A stretch of DNA of 64,000 nucleotides from Cylindrotheca closterium. Taxonomy: Eukaryota > Bacillariophyta > Bacillariophyceae > Bacillariales > Bacillariaceae. Positions within the stretch are counted from its first letter, which is position 1, and the number at the start of each line of letters is the position of its first letter. The translations under genes were made by a program, and so were the position numbers. The stretch is from contig CAKOGP040002280.1 in NCBI GenBank assembly GCA_933822405.4, forward strand, positions 62,001-126,000, read 5' to 3'. The notes beneath the pieces were generated by a model, which ran no database searches, was not told where the DNA came from, and saw only the letters and a list, made by a program, of their open reading frames with translations. Of this stretch, positions 10,980 to 21,430 are shown in pieces.

Positions 10980-12529
10980 ATGCTTCCCTTCTGCTGCTGT
11001 TGCAGCTACAGCCATGCATTTCACAACCCAAATCCGAGAGCAACGTCGTGGGCAATTTGCTGGAAGCCGCTTGAAACTTGGATTACATGCCGTATCTTAG
11101 ATGCTACGACAAGAGCGGAAAGTAAGTATCTCGAATTCGACCATTCAGGTCATGTCAGCTTTCCAGAGGAGGTTGATTCGATTGAAATCACAAACGGACG
11201 ATGTTCGTTTGGTAGCCCAATCAATTACGAGACTCTTTCTATCCTACTTCGGAATGTATCCCAAAAACTTGGCAAGATAACCATAAGAGGGACCTCCAGT
11301 TTGTCACCAGAGTACCTGGCTTCCTTGGTGGCAGTATTCGTCAACAAAACTGATTGTTTACAGCTGAAATGTTGTCTTTGCCATCCGGCCGAGTTTGGCT
11401 GTTTGTTTGTTGGTATTACACAAGCCGGTGGACTTCGGGAGCTACATTTGGCTCTCGAGTACTTTTCGGACAGGGCAACCAAAGTTCCAAACAACCTTTT
11501 TCTCATGGTACTACAAGCCATTTCCTTCTCATTATCTCTGGAAAAGCCAGCCAGCAACGACATGGGCGAGGACAATTTGACAGATCATCTGATTGAAGCC
11601 ATAAGAACAAATTATTCATTGAACACGCTGCATCTCTTTCTATACTGGGGTGACTCAAGTCGAACAATTTTGGAACAGGTCTTTCGCGCCGTAGTTATGA
11701 ATGTCCGTGTGAAAGACGTGTGTATAGAAGGTCATTCCTTTCTCTATCGTCCTAGTCAACGCATTGATCAGGAAGTCTTGATGAATGTAATTTGCCGTGA
11801 GGACTCTATGATTGAAAAGCTTCGTCTAGTCGACATCGAGCTAGTAAGAGAGGCTGACACCATCCAAGCCCCCAATGATTTTAAAATGAGATTCCGAAGA
11901 ATACATCTTTAAAAGACCTTGTGATTATTGGTGGGAGGCTCGACTGTTTACAAGCCACGGCGATAGTGTGTCGGTTTGTATCACTTCGCTCTGTCGATTT
12001 GGCTGAAAATGAATTGCAAACCATCTCAATATTCAATGCTTTGCTCTTGAAACACCAACTCCAAAGTGTGAATGTCAACCGTAATAAAGTTGGCGAGACA
12101 GATATGAAAGGCTTTTGAATGTCACTACCAGCAACGCAATCTCTCCAAAATGTACAAGTGGATGGGAATCCTTCTCTTGTATCAGAGACATGTGCCAGAT
12201 TGCTGGGTGGATGGTTTTCACGAAACATTAGTTTTGAGAGATTGATGATGAAGTGTGGTGAATTTCTCCTACAATATGATGACGAAGATTGGGGCCAGTA
12301 CTATCAGAAAATAAGCCTTGTTCCGCTCAGTCTAAATCGAGCTGGACGGCTATACTTGCAGAATGATGCGGGCCTTAAGTTACCCACAAACCTATGGCCG
12401 CTGATTTTGCAGCAAGCCAGAAAGGTTTCGTACTATGGGGTTGGCGACGAATGGAAACGCCTAACTATGACTATCACACGAGTGGATGCTGTTTATTGGC
12501 TCCTCAGAGAGAAAATACGCATATCATGA
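10980..12529 (+). pseudogene. Broken leucine-rich-repeat gene
   Basis: Three collinear ORFs make one LRR protein: 10980-11912 (frame 1), then 11885-12118 and 12119-12529 in another frame. A one-base frameshift falls at the AAAA run 11883-11886, and an in-frame TGA stands at 12116-12118. Irregular LRRs of the ribonuclease-inhibitor type are visible (for example LRSVDLAENEL near 11985). The C-terminus has a Leu-Trp-Pro-Leu-Ile-Leu block and a terminal helix that resemble the ends of the LRR proteins at 18.6-28 kb, so it is a distant family member. Two lesions suggest a pseudogene, but a sequencing slip at the homopolymer could explain one of them. Confidence 0.6.
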
Positions 12530-12747
12530 TAGATCCGATTGGTATCGTTCTATAGTGATCATACGAAACGGTATAGGTATATACTATCTAGTCTAGTTGT
12601 ATTGCACTGTATAACAATATCTATAGAGAGTATATTTTTGACTTCATTTTTATTCATATGCATTTCGTACTAAAATTTGAAAATCTTTCAACATGCCTAT
12701 CATCCTTAGCAGAGGAGGACAATATCAGTTCTTTCCAAACCAAGCAT

Positions 12748-14703
12748 CTAGGCATGTTGGACGTCGTCCTCAGCATCCAAATGCGAAGGCAGCTCGAGGC
12801 CATTGTCAGCAACGTGCTGAGCTTGTGCAGACTTCGAAATCTTATCAGCGCCCTTTTCTTCAGGGTCTTGCTTGTGTAACCAGTCTTCGATTTCTTCGGG
12901 TGAACCATCCAACAAGATCAACTCGTCCTCCGAAAACAAACGGGGGTGCAAGTACAAACGGGCGGGAATACACATCAAAACCATCACTGGGAAGGCAATC
13001 GAAATTGCCTTGATCTCACGGACGACACAAACCACGGCGAAGAAGAAGAATTGAACCAAGGTGTACTTGTGGATGCGGTTGACAGGAATGTTCTTGGTGT
13101 AGTGGTTCTTGTCCATCTTGGTAGGCTGTTGGAAGAACAACAAGAATCGTTGCCAGAACTGTTGACCGGGCAAGGCAACCAATCCCATGAACAAGAACAC
13201 TCCGTACAGCACTGGCAAAGGAATCAATCGAATCACAGAAAGGGCAAAGATACACGCCAACACCAAAACGTGGGTGAAGAAACCGGTCAAGCGGGATTCT
13301 TGGATGTATTTGACTTCTCCCTTGGTGTTCTTCTCTTGCATGGCAGTGATATGCATGATACACGGGACGGTAGAGGCGACCAACCAAGGCAGACCGAGCA
13401 AAGAGTTGACCAACACCATGATGGCAGAGATGCAAGTGTCGTAGTTGTAGGCGTCTCCGTGGGAAAGTCTGTTACTTGGGTGGTTGACAATGTGCCAGGT
13501 GATTCCGTTATCCAAAAAGGTCAAGATGAAGGCAGGGATACCAAGTCCAGCAGCGACGAAGATGACGTAGATCTTGTCATTCAGATCAAACAAGTCAACA
13601 AGCCATGGTCGACGTCCCCATGCTTCCGCTTGATCAGGACATTCGGTAGGCCAGTAGCTGGTACAATCTTCGGTACAGCAAGAAAAGGAGGTGGCAAAGG
13701 TGTCTGGGACCTTGAGCTCTTCGGTTTCGACATCGTCAAAGACAGTGTGTTTCAAGGCGGTCATCACAACAACCGAAATGGTAATGGCAAAGTCAGTGAT
13801 GACAGTGCGGATGTAGTCGTTGCAGCAAAAGGCGGAGAACTTGATCTGACGAAGTCCAATGGCGAGGAAGGCAGTACCCAAACCGAGAATCAAACTGAGA
13901 AGAGCCACGGTCATGTAGTCGTATTCAGAATCTCCTTCGATCATATCTTCGTGGTGTGGATGGTCGGTACCGAAGTAGTGGAAGAGACCGACCTTGGAGG
14001 AAGGGTTTCCAACGGCACCCAAGATAAAGATGGACACAATCAATAGAGCAAATGTTTCGTCGGTGAAGCGAGTGGCCTTCTTGATGAGACGGTTGGCATC
14101 AAAGAAGGCAGCCATCACTTGGTAGAAGCAGACCCAGATACCGATCCATGCATTGAAAGTCAGAAAGGGAACATCCAGATTCTTGGCGATATCATAACAG
14201 ACAGTTTGGAAGGTAAGAACTGGACCGGTTCCTCCGTTGATCATCTGTTGGTGTTGCAAGAAAGAGTGGAGTCGTTAGAAGCGAGATCACTCATTGTCGA
14301 TCGCAAGGCAATTATTGAATAGACTTACCATTGGTTGTCCAGAGACCAAAGAGTAGAAGATTCCGCACCAGGCAGTGGCCAAAAGCAGCTCGACGGCTCC
14401 AATGTAGTTGTTGGTAGCCTTGGCGTACACGGCTCCGAATGTAATGGTAGGCGCGATGACAGCAATGAAAAGGAAGAAAGACACAGCGACGGTCTTGGTA
14501 TTGAAGTTGGTCATTTCCTTGACCCAGTGGGTTCCAATGGTACGCTTAAAGTCGGCGACGATTCCTCGACCGAATGTCTTGGAAGACGCGTCGCCGCTGC
14601 CGCTGCCAGAAGAGTCGTCTTGCATAGTTCTCCCACTTCGGTCGAAGTCATTGTTGTCGCTGCGAGAGCGTGCAGTGGGTTGTCTGTAGCTGAATCCTGG
14701 CAT
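12748..14703 (-). CDS. SLC4-family bicarbonate/anion transporter, copy 2
   Basis: Exon 1 is 14703-14329 (125 codons) and exon 2 is 14244-12748 (498 residues plus stop), total 623 residues. An ATG six codons upstream at 14721 is possible, but Met at 14703 aligns with the start of copy 1. The membrane domain is identical to copy 1 as far as I can read. The differences are confined to the N-terminal ~40 residues (Ser/Asp/Gly-rich here) and the last ~35, where this copy has an insertion and a different acidic end. These divergent tails could change trafficking, phosphorylation or partner binding while transport stays the same. Confidence 0.92.
12905..14582 (+). repeat. 1.68 kb identical block, copy B
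   Basis: Partner of 6697-8374, offset 6208 bp, direct orientation, no indel seen. Confidence 0.85.
14245..14328 (-). other. Intron of SLC4 copy 2 (84 nt)
   Basis: Same length, splice sites and sequence as the intron in copy 1. Confidence 0.88.
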
Positions 14704-14973
14704 GATGGGCGGATGGATCAAAGATTGAAATCAAGCGGTTTTGATTTTGGCGAGAGTCAAAATTGTGAGAAGAAGAGTTTGTGCATTTTGGATGTTGTCG
14801 AGAATGGGAATGTTGAGAATGGGAACGTCGCGAACGCCAAGATTTCCTTGATTGCGGTATCCTTTATGTGATGGGTAAGAGAAGTGCAAGAATGTCGTTT
14901 TCGTATGTCAGCTTCTCAAAATTCGCAACTGGGTATCTTTTGGCGTATCGTAGACATCAATACGAAACGTACG

Positions 14974-14986
14974 TGACGTGACGTCA
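14974..14986 (-). promoter_or_regulatory. CCRE-like motif cluster upstream of SLC4 copy 2
   Basis: TGACGT at 14974-14979 overlaps the palindrome TGACGTCA at 14979-14986, 271-283 bases upstream of the start codon. The arrangement differs from that of copy 1, but the hexamers are the same. Confidence 0.5.
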
Positions 14987-15165
14987 CGATCAGAAATCGG
15001 GGGCTTCTCAAATTCTAAAGCGACAAGCACTCTTCTCGAAATCCTTCCAATAGCCAAGTGAAGACTTATGAATTGAACGGACGCTGTTATAGTGGCGTTC
15101 TATTGGGATTAGTTTGGACCATTATGGAAAGTTATTGGAAGAAAAGTTAACTTAGCATCTAAGGC

Positions 15166-15222
15166 AGCCTAGCCTAGTAGCTACAGCTGTAGCTAGCTAG
15201 TAGCTACTACTAGCTAGGTCGT
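15166..15222. repeat. TAGCTA/CTAG palindrome cluster
   Basis: A ~57-base patch built almost only of overlapping CTAGC, TAGCTA and GTAGCTAC units, able to pair with itself in several registers. Confidence 0.6.
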
Positions 15223-15823
15223 CCTGCTATTCCTTCTCTCTGAAGTGTTATTTATTTAAACAATGATTTGGATATGGACCTTTCGGTTGACAAATGTGTG
15301 CACAATATGTGAGCGGAATATTCTTGCATATCTACCCACACAAATCGTCCCAGGAGGCGGCTGAAGGATACACCGGAAGTACTAAATCATTTCTTGGGTC
15401 ATTTCTGGAAGTCTGTGCATTGTACGTACGTCAGTCTTTCCCAGCCCGCCCGCCCGCCCATCAGTCTAAGTCAGACAGCATAACAGCATACGACCGATCC
15501 GACTAATAATTTGATCCAACCATCTCAATAATAGCAGTATCTACTCTGTGAGAGTACAGATATTATAGTTGGCTTCGATACAAGGTGAATCTGACGAGAT
15601 CTCCAACCACTGCTCCGCCGCTCTGCATCTCTTGTCATTTTCCCCGAAGGAATTCTGGTCAAAGGCATCGCATGTCTGTCTGGCGTCCTATTTGTTCCAT
15701 TGTTTTTAACGCTTTTCGAAGTACCTACGCGGTACCAGACCACGTAAGTACAAGTGATATCAAATCTTCAGGAATTCAACTACAACAAGGTGTCATCTCA
15801 AAAAGGGAAAAGCAAATGATACC

Positions 15824-17404
15824 ATGTCGGAAACCAGCGTACTTTGTCGTTGCTCGTTTCTTCTGATTGCTGTTATCATTGCTATTTTTGGACCTTCAGC
15901 AACATTTGCCTTTGTAACGCCTTCCCGAAATGGAAATTCGTTGATTGGAACATCAACTTACACGTCAACGGTCCCACGACCTTTCCCAACTTCATCTGCC
16001 GCTTCAACAACATCATTATTCGCTGTGCCGATACTGGAAAACTGGAAAGTGGGCAAAAATGGTGCCGTAGTTGGAATTGTTCGAAATCATCCAACCATTC
16101 CTAATGGAGACCGAATCACAACAAGTCCATTGAAAACAGATACTTCAACACTTTCAGATAATATGATGGTCGTTACGAAATCAGGAAGCAAGTACAAGTT
16201 GGGAAAAGGTTCAGGACCAGCGGTCAAAAAGGTGACTAAATCTGCCCCAGTGGCCCCACCTGCCAAGCAAGAGAAGGCCGCTCGACCATCTCTTTTTGCA
16301 CCCAAACCGTCGCCCAAACCAAAAGCGTCCGCACCAGCTCCTAAGCCTGCACCGGCAAAGCCAGAAAACCCTTCGTTCTCGTTTTTTGCTCCCAAACCAG
16401 CTCCAGCACCAAAGGACGTCGCTGCCAAACCACAACCCAAGGCCGCGGCTCCAACCAGCAACGAGAAAGATGTGCGGGCACTCCTGAACAAGGCCAAGGC
16501 TGAATACAACCTAAACGGAAAGACGGTTGGCAATGGCAAATATGTCTTGGTTGGCAAGCAAATTCGATCCTCTTCCACTCGATCCCAAATATACTTTGCC
16601 TACGAAGCTGATGGCGACGGCTTGCCGAAAGGTCCTCGTCTGACAGTCAAGATTAGTCCTACCTTGGATCGATTGGAACGAGAAAATAAGAACTACAACT
16701 CGATCACACGTGGCCTATTCTCGGGCCAGTTTGTTCAAAAACTCGCCTTCCTCCCCGATGCACAGGGCGACAAGTCCATTGGTCAGGGCAGTTCGGCCTT
16801 GATTTTGCAATCGGGCGAACGCAACTTGAGAACCTTGCTGGATTCCCGTAGCAAACAGGGCTTGGTGGGAACCGCCATGCGACAAGCCGCGGTGGCCATT
16901 GCCCAGTGCATACAGGCCATTCATGCGTCTGGATTGGTATGGACCGACCTGAAAGCAGAGAATTTTGTGGTATTGTCTGATTCCTTGGATAAATTGGAAA
17001 ATGGCGGTGTCAAAGGAATTGATTTGGAATCTGCTGTCCCAGCGAATGGTCCTCCAGTGGATTATAGCCCCGAGGCCTGTCCTCCTGAATTTGCCAAGGA
17101 GGAGCTTGCTGGGCGCGGAGCTCAGTTCGTTTTGAAGTATAACTACGACATTTGGAGTTTTGGCGTCTTGCTCTTTGAACTAGCAACTGGATCTTCGTTG
17201 TTTGGAAAGCGCAAAGACGGCGCCATCACTCAACTGCTGCGGGATGAAAGCTGGGAGCCCGACTTGGCTGCCGTTCCAGATAACAATTTACGAGACTTGA
17301 TCCAACAATGCTTGCAACGGGATCCTTCAAGACGACCCAGTATTACACAAATACTGTTACATCCATACTTTTTGACGACTGGGTTTGGTCCAATCAGTTT
17401 TTAA
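15824..17404 (+). CDS. Divergent protein kinase with plastid-type presequence
   Basis: A 526-residue protein. Residues 1-30 form a hydrophobic signal peptide ending in Thr-Phe-Ala before Phe-Val-Thr-Pro; cleavage before an aromatic residue, followed by a Ser/Thr/Arg-rich stretch, is the pattern of diatom plastid bipartite presequences. Residues ~125-215 are a Pro/Ala/Lys-rich linker. The kinase domain spans ~240-518: putative VAIK Lys K276, catalytic loop W-T-D375-L-K377-x-E-N380 (HRD replaced by WTD), DFG replaced by D400-L-E, PPE for APE, DIWSFG in helix F, and a typical RRPS...HPYF end. The essential Asp, Lys and Asn are present, so activity is possible despite the altered signatures. Target unknown. 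Confidence 0.85.
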   Translation: MSETSVLCRCSFLLIAVIIAIFGPSATFAFVTPSRNGNSLIGTSTYTSTVPRPFPTSSAASTTSLFAVPILENWKVGKNGAVVGIVRNHPTIPNGDRITTSPLKTDTSTLSDNMMVVTKSGSKYKLGKGSGPAVKKVTKSAPVAPPAKQEKAARPSLFAPKPSPKPKASAPAPKPAPAKPENPSFSFFAPKPAPAPKDVAAKPQPKAAAPTSNEKDVRALLNKAKAEYNLNGKTVGNGKYVLVGKQIRSSSTRSQIYFAYEADGDGLPKGPRLTVKISPTLDRLERENKNYNSITRGLFSGQFVQKLAFLPDAQGDKSIGQGSSALILQSGERNLRTLLDSRSKQGLVGTAMRQAAVAIAQCIQAIHASGLVWTDLKAENFVVLSDSLDKLENGGVKGIDLESAVPANGPPVDYSPEACPPEFAKEELAGRGAQFVLKYNYDIWSFGVLLFELATGSSLFGKRKDGAITQLLRDESWEPDLAAVPDNNLRDLIQQCLQRDPSRRPSITQILLHPYFLTTGFGPISF

Positions 17405-17859
17405 TAAAATTACTCCTCCTCGAAAGAAAATAGAGTAGTTATTAAGAATACATACGGCAACGAGCGACAGAGTGAGTCCACACTTCGATTGAAATAAAAT
17501 CATGTATATCACCAGTCATTGTTTTGACTTTTAAAATAAGATGTCTGGCATTGTGAGTGCGATCCACTGCTTTCAGGAGGCTTTCGAGTGCGTCCTACTG
17601 GTATATCAGCCCAAGCGATTTGGGTGATGATAGTCGGAATGAACTTTTGAAACCTTTTCCTTTCGCCTGTCCGTCACACCCGAATGACTCGTGTTGAAGA
17701 TCATCTTTTCACATCTTCAAATCTTGGATGTTCTATCATCATGATTGATTATGCTTGCGGATCTTCTCACGTCTATTGGCACGAAGTTCTATCAGCAAAA
17801 AGTCCCTTATAATTGCCTGACATCATAAATCAGCAGAAAAGCAAAGCAATACAAGCAAC
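17405..17859. other. Intergenic region, no gene seen
   Basis: 3' UTR of the kinase and promoter of the MAPEG gene; no feature beyond AT-rich stretches. Confidence 0.5.
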
Positions 17860-18444
17860 ATGACAGCAGCATCCTCCAACGACAACAAGGCACGACCCCC
17901 TGCTCCTCCTCCTTCTCCCTTTGCAATCCTCGGCTCATATGTCGTTTTGGGAACCATCGTTTCCTTTGCCTTTGGCCGCGAGCCTGGAACACTGCCTGAT
18001 AATATCATTAAGGAGGTGTCTCCTGCCTTGATTGCCATTTGTGGTTTTCTCATCCGTTATTCCCTCTGGGATGTCATGGCTGTAGGCATGGCCAAGGGAA
18101 AGATGAATTGTTTCTACAAGCGGTATGACGATTTGCCAGCCAAGTGGCCGGAAGCTGTCTTTTTGGCTCAGCGTGCCCAAACCAACCAAGTCGAGCAACT
18201 ACCAGTCTTTATTATGGGGGCACTCGGGTGTGCTATTGTGGTCAATGGGACTGTCGCTGGCGTCCTGGCAGTGATTTGGGCAATCTTGCGCCACATGTAT
18301 GCCGAGGCGTACCGTCGCGGCGTTGGAAAGAGTCTTGAGGAAATTGGACTGGGCCGCTTCACAATTCCAGCTTATTTTGCTTCCAACATTCCTCTCATGG
18401 CAACCATGATTCATGCTATCCGCTGCCTTCTTGCTTCTGAGTAA
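17860..18444 (+). CDS. MAPEG-family membrane protein (microsomal GST-like)
   Basis: A 194-residue protein with a Pro-rich N-terminus and four hydrophobic segments (about residues 22-38, 54-75, 114-143 and 168-190). The family signature is seen as R105-x-x-x-N109-x-x-E112 between segments 2 and 3, the glutathione-binding region of MAPEG proteins. Members are ER or outer-envelope membrane enzymes that conjugate glutathione to lipophilic compounds or reduce lipid hydroperoxides. Length is slightly above the usual ~150. A degraded copy of its last ~25 residues lies at 22546-22623, which shows it was caught in the local duplications. Confidence 0.85.
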   Translation: MTAASSNDNKARPPAPPPSPFAILGSYVVLGTIVSFAFGREPGTLPDNIIKEVSPALIAICGFLIRYSLWDVMAVGMAKGKMNCFYKRYDDLPAKWPEAVFLAQRAQTNQVEQLPVFIMGALGCAIVVNGTVAGVLAVIWAILRHMYAEAYRRGVGKSLEEIGLGRFTIPAYFASNIPLMATMIHAIRCLLASE

Positions 18445-18643
18445 GCAAATTGTTACAGATTGGTCCATGATACTTTTTCAGTAGATGTCATTATAGGCAA
18501 AAGGATTACAGTAATTAGGCACAAGCATTACAGTAATTAGATTCCTATAGTTTCCACACATATAGGTTTTGATAAAGGAAATTTTGATTTTGATTTTGGA
18601 TAATATGTGACGAACCGAAAAAGTAGTGGGCACCGATGATAAC

Positions 18644-20290
18644 TCAATAGTCCAACAGTCCTGGTCCTTGTTTCAGAATATGATATACAACATTTGCGCA
18701 TCTTGCTGGGTCCTTCAAAGTGTTATTCGTACGTTCCAATACAACGGGCCAGAGGGATCGTGGTATGCGAGACAGATGACTCGCCTCATCAGCTCCTTGG
18801 CCTTGCTCTAGTGGAAGTGGTGCACGAAGGGGCCCAACACACTGGTTCAGATCCAAGAGTTCTGCCGCCCGTGGCATCTCTTTCCAGTTCACTCCGTAGC
18901 CACCAAGTTCATAAATCAAGGGATTGTGCAACAAGAGCGGCAGTAGAGCTTCTTCTAATTTGGTATCACTCATGGAACGATCACATGTGCCGGAACTATC
19001 AGCATCACGAAAAGCATCGTAAGCGTCGTAAGCATGAGAATGAGCATATGCATATGCATAAGCATCGTCATCATAACAATCAAAATCGTCACCATCATCC
19101 TCGTCATCATCATAGATGCTGCGATACGGGAGGTGATCGAAAATCCAAAGCTTCCTGAGTTCTGTGCGAGGATGAGGTAGCACAATGCGACTATTCGTCA
19201 GCCAAGTCATGTTTTCTTTATCTTTTTCATTGAAGGACAAATCTTCCTCGCTTAATTCGAGCTCACGAAGGTTGCGACACCCAACAATACCATCTAGGAT
19301 GTACTTCAAGTCTGCAAAATCAAATCCATTGTTATCCAAACTCAGCACTTGAACGGAGGAGTTTTCTTGGAGGCCCAGCATTAGCGATTGGAGCATGGTT
19401 CGTCCATGTACATTGTAATGTACTCCGAGGCTGCACCCGTGGAGGGACAGTTCAACAATGCTGCATTGCTGGTGGCCCAACATATGTGTCAAACTATCCA
19501 CAAGCACCACAGTTTGGTCCTGCACCTGTGCAGATTTTTCTAAATCGGCACCCTCCAAGCATAGTGTTTTCCATCTTGGCTTCTGAGTATTTGACATCCG
19601 GTACACGAGGTCAACCAAAGTAACATCTTGGGTTGATGTGAAGGAATTCATGAAACTGACATCTTCCAGTGTGGTATTCTTCGCCAGTGCCAATAAAAAG
19701 TGTTCACTTCTGCAGTTCTCGTTTTCGACATGCACAGAATCATCACATTCGACGTCGTATAGCTGCAAGGAACGCAACGGACAAGAGTTCGATTGGATTC
19801 CCTGGCTCAACAGTTCCATTCTGTCTTCTTGAATGATGCAATGCCACAACGAGAGCTCTCGGAGGCGATTTCCATACTGTAGTGCATTGAGAATAGAATT
19901 TGCTGTCAGTAGAGGAAGGTAATTGGAAGATTGCGTGGCACGGTCATGGGCCGAGGCGCTGATTTTCGAAAACAACGGAGCAAGTTGCGTTGTACAAAAC
20001 AGTAAATGGGGGCATTCAGAGGTGAAATTCAGGGATAGCAGCGACCAGTCGACGCCATTTTTAGATTTTACCAAGTGTACCAAACGGACGGCCTGAGAAT
20101 GTGTCAATCGGGTGCCATTTGAAGTACGACCCTTCTGTTTCAGCATCAAATTCACCTTGGCTGCGACAGGGTTTCTTTCAATGGCATCCAACGCATTATC
20201 GATTGCATCATGGTTGTTCAGTTGAATAGTCCAGTTTTCCAATTTGCTGACAATAAGTTGCTTGGAACCTTCTGCCGAGAACCCACTCAT
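18644..20290 (-). CDS. Leucine-rich-repeat protein B, intact
   Basis: A 548-residue protein from the Met at 20290; the frame is open to 20314 but the broken paralog at 24.4-26.0 kb shows the homologous start here. An N-terminal helical region (~1-85) precedes irregular LRRs of the ribonuclease-inhibitor kind (~90-370). An Asp/Ala/Tyr/His-rich low-complexity insertion follows (~385-435, coded by a CAT/ATG-type repeat at ~19010-19115). The conserved C-terminus has a Leu-Trp-Pro-Val-Val-Leu-Glu block and a Cys-Ala-Asn-Val-Val...His-Ile-Leu-Lys helix. No signal peptide or membrane segment, so it is probably cytosolic. LRRs usually bind proteins; the partner is unknown. It is the first member of the array that runs to 29 kb. 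Confidence 0.8.
   Translation of the reverse strand: MSGFSAEGSKQLIVSKLENWTIQLNNHDAIDNALDAIERNPVAAKVNLMLKQKGRTSNGTRLTHSQAVRLVHLVKSKNGVDWSLLSLNFTSECPHLLFCTTQLAPLFSKISASAHDRATQSSNYLPLLTANSILNALQYGNRLRELSLWHCIIQEDRMELLSQGIQSNSCPLRSLQLYDVECDDSVHVENENCRSEHFLLALAKNTTLEDVSFMNSFTSTQDVTLVDLVYRMSNTQKPRWKTLCLEGADLEKSAQVQDQTVVLVDSLTHMLGHQQCSIVELSLHGCSLGVHYNVHGRTMLQSLMLGLQENSSVQVLSLDNNGFDFADLKYILDGIVGCRNLRELELSEEDLSFNEKDKENMTWLTNSRIVLPHPRTELRKLWIFDHLPYRSIYDDDEDDGDDFDCYDDDAYAYAYAHSHAYDAYDAFRDADSSGTCDRSMSDTKLEEALLPLLLHNPLIYELGGYGVNWKEMPRAAELLDLNQCVGPLRAPLPLEQGQGADEASHLSRIPRSLWPVVLERTNNTLKDPARCANVVYHILKQGPGLLDY
19010..19115. repeat. In-frame low-complexity CAT/ATG/TCG repeat
   Basis: An imperfect microsatellite (CATATG, CATAAG, CATCGT, CATCAT) inside LRR gene B. 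It codes alternating Ala-Tyr, His and Asp residues absent from paralog F. Confidence 0.6.
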
Positions 20291-21029
20291 CTTCTTCTTC
20301 TTAAGCTCATGCACAAACGAAAGTGAAGGAATGGTGTAGACTGCGAAACGAGGACAGTATTTTTACCGTCATAATCCCGCGGACTACCGATACCCACATC
20401 TCTTGAGTACTGTAGGTATATTCAATATATATTATACAATGTACAGTACATGTTCGAATATCATGTCCCGCGGCATCGCACAGAGATATATGATGATGCA
20501 CATGCAAAAATTGGCCAAAACCACTAAGGTAGTACGCTATAATATTACACAACCACTAACGAAGTACTCGTATCCGAAAACCTACAGTACTGCTGACTTC
20601 GCTGATGTAGGTACCGGTACAACATATACAGTATACAATACATACATATATAGTATGCCGGACGAGAGCACAGTGGATATAATGTATTGTTTATGATGAT
20701 GATGATGATGATGATTCATCTAAGGTATTACGAGTAATACATTTGTAGGAAAGAAGATGAGCTCTACTACTTATTGACTCCTAATGCAGTCCTGCAACTG
20801 CTGTCTGATTTGATCCAAGGGAATTGGAACTTGATTGCCAATGTGCGGTATTCTGCGTGCCATCATCGGTGCTTGAATGCTTATTGTTTTGATGATTACA
20901 CATACTGTAGTTCACAGGGCCGCAACTACCTTCTGTTTGTTTCCACCGATCAAATGCTGAATGGTCTGCGATGCAGCAGTTGTCATATATTAGCCCAATG
21001 AATGGTGGGCACCAGTGATAAAATGGACC
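20291..21029. other. Intergenic, AT-rich, with microsatellite
   Basis: Contains TACCGGTA-type palindromes near 20611 and an ATG/GAT trinucleotide run at about 20693-20716. No gene seen; short ORFs near 20403 and 20774 lack features. Confidence 0.5.
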
Positions 21030-21430
21030 GGAAGAAAGCAGTTCAGGTCCTCGTTTCAGAATGTGATGTATTACATTTGCGCGTCTTGCAGTGTCCTCCT
21101 TCAAAGTATTATTCGTACGTGCCAACACAATGGGCCAGAGAGACAGTGGTATGCCAGGCAGAAGGTCCGCATCAGCATCGGTTACTTGGCCATGCTCTGG
21201 TGGAGGAGGTGCAAAAAAGTGGCCCAACACAGTGATTGAGATCCAACAATTCTGTCGCCCGCGGCATCTCGTTCCAATTCAGGTCGTAGCCACCAAGATC
21301 ATAAATCTGGGGATTATGCAACAAAAGCAGCAGAAGAACTACCTCCAATTCAGCAAAAATTCAGCGTCACCCATCTCAAAATCACTATATGATTGGAACT
21401 AGAACTGGAAGTGGAAAAATCGTCCATGTT
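21030..21430 (-). pseudogene. LRR remnant C (C-terminal part only)
   Basis: Minus-strand reading gives the family's C-terminal block (Leu-Trp-Pro-Ile-Val-Leu-Ala-Arg-Thr, then His-His-Ile-Leu-Lys-Arg) near 21030-21160. Degraded upstream pieces, up to the Asn-Met-Asp-Asp segment near 21425, are broken by stops and frame changes. The N-terminal three quarters are missing. It abuts membrane-family remnant a. Confidence 0.65.

Larger units (their letters stand above)
14704..15823. other. Divergent intergenic region, no gene seen
   Basis: Promoter region of SLC4 copy 2 (-) and the plastid kinase (+). It contains the CCRE-like cluster and a TAGCTA-rich palindromic patch. Short ORFs lack features. 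Confidence 0.5.

Noticed and set aside
11121..11166. GTAAGT...CCAG as an intron in the broken LRR gene
   Set aside because: Only about 46 nt, the frame is already open across it, and it does not fix either lesion.
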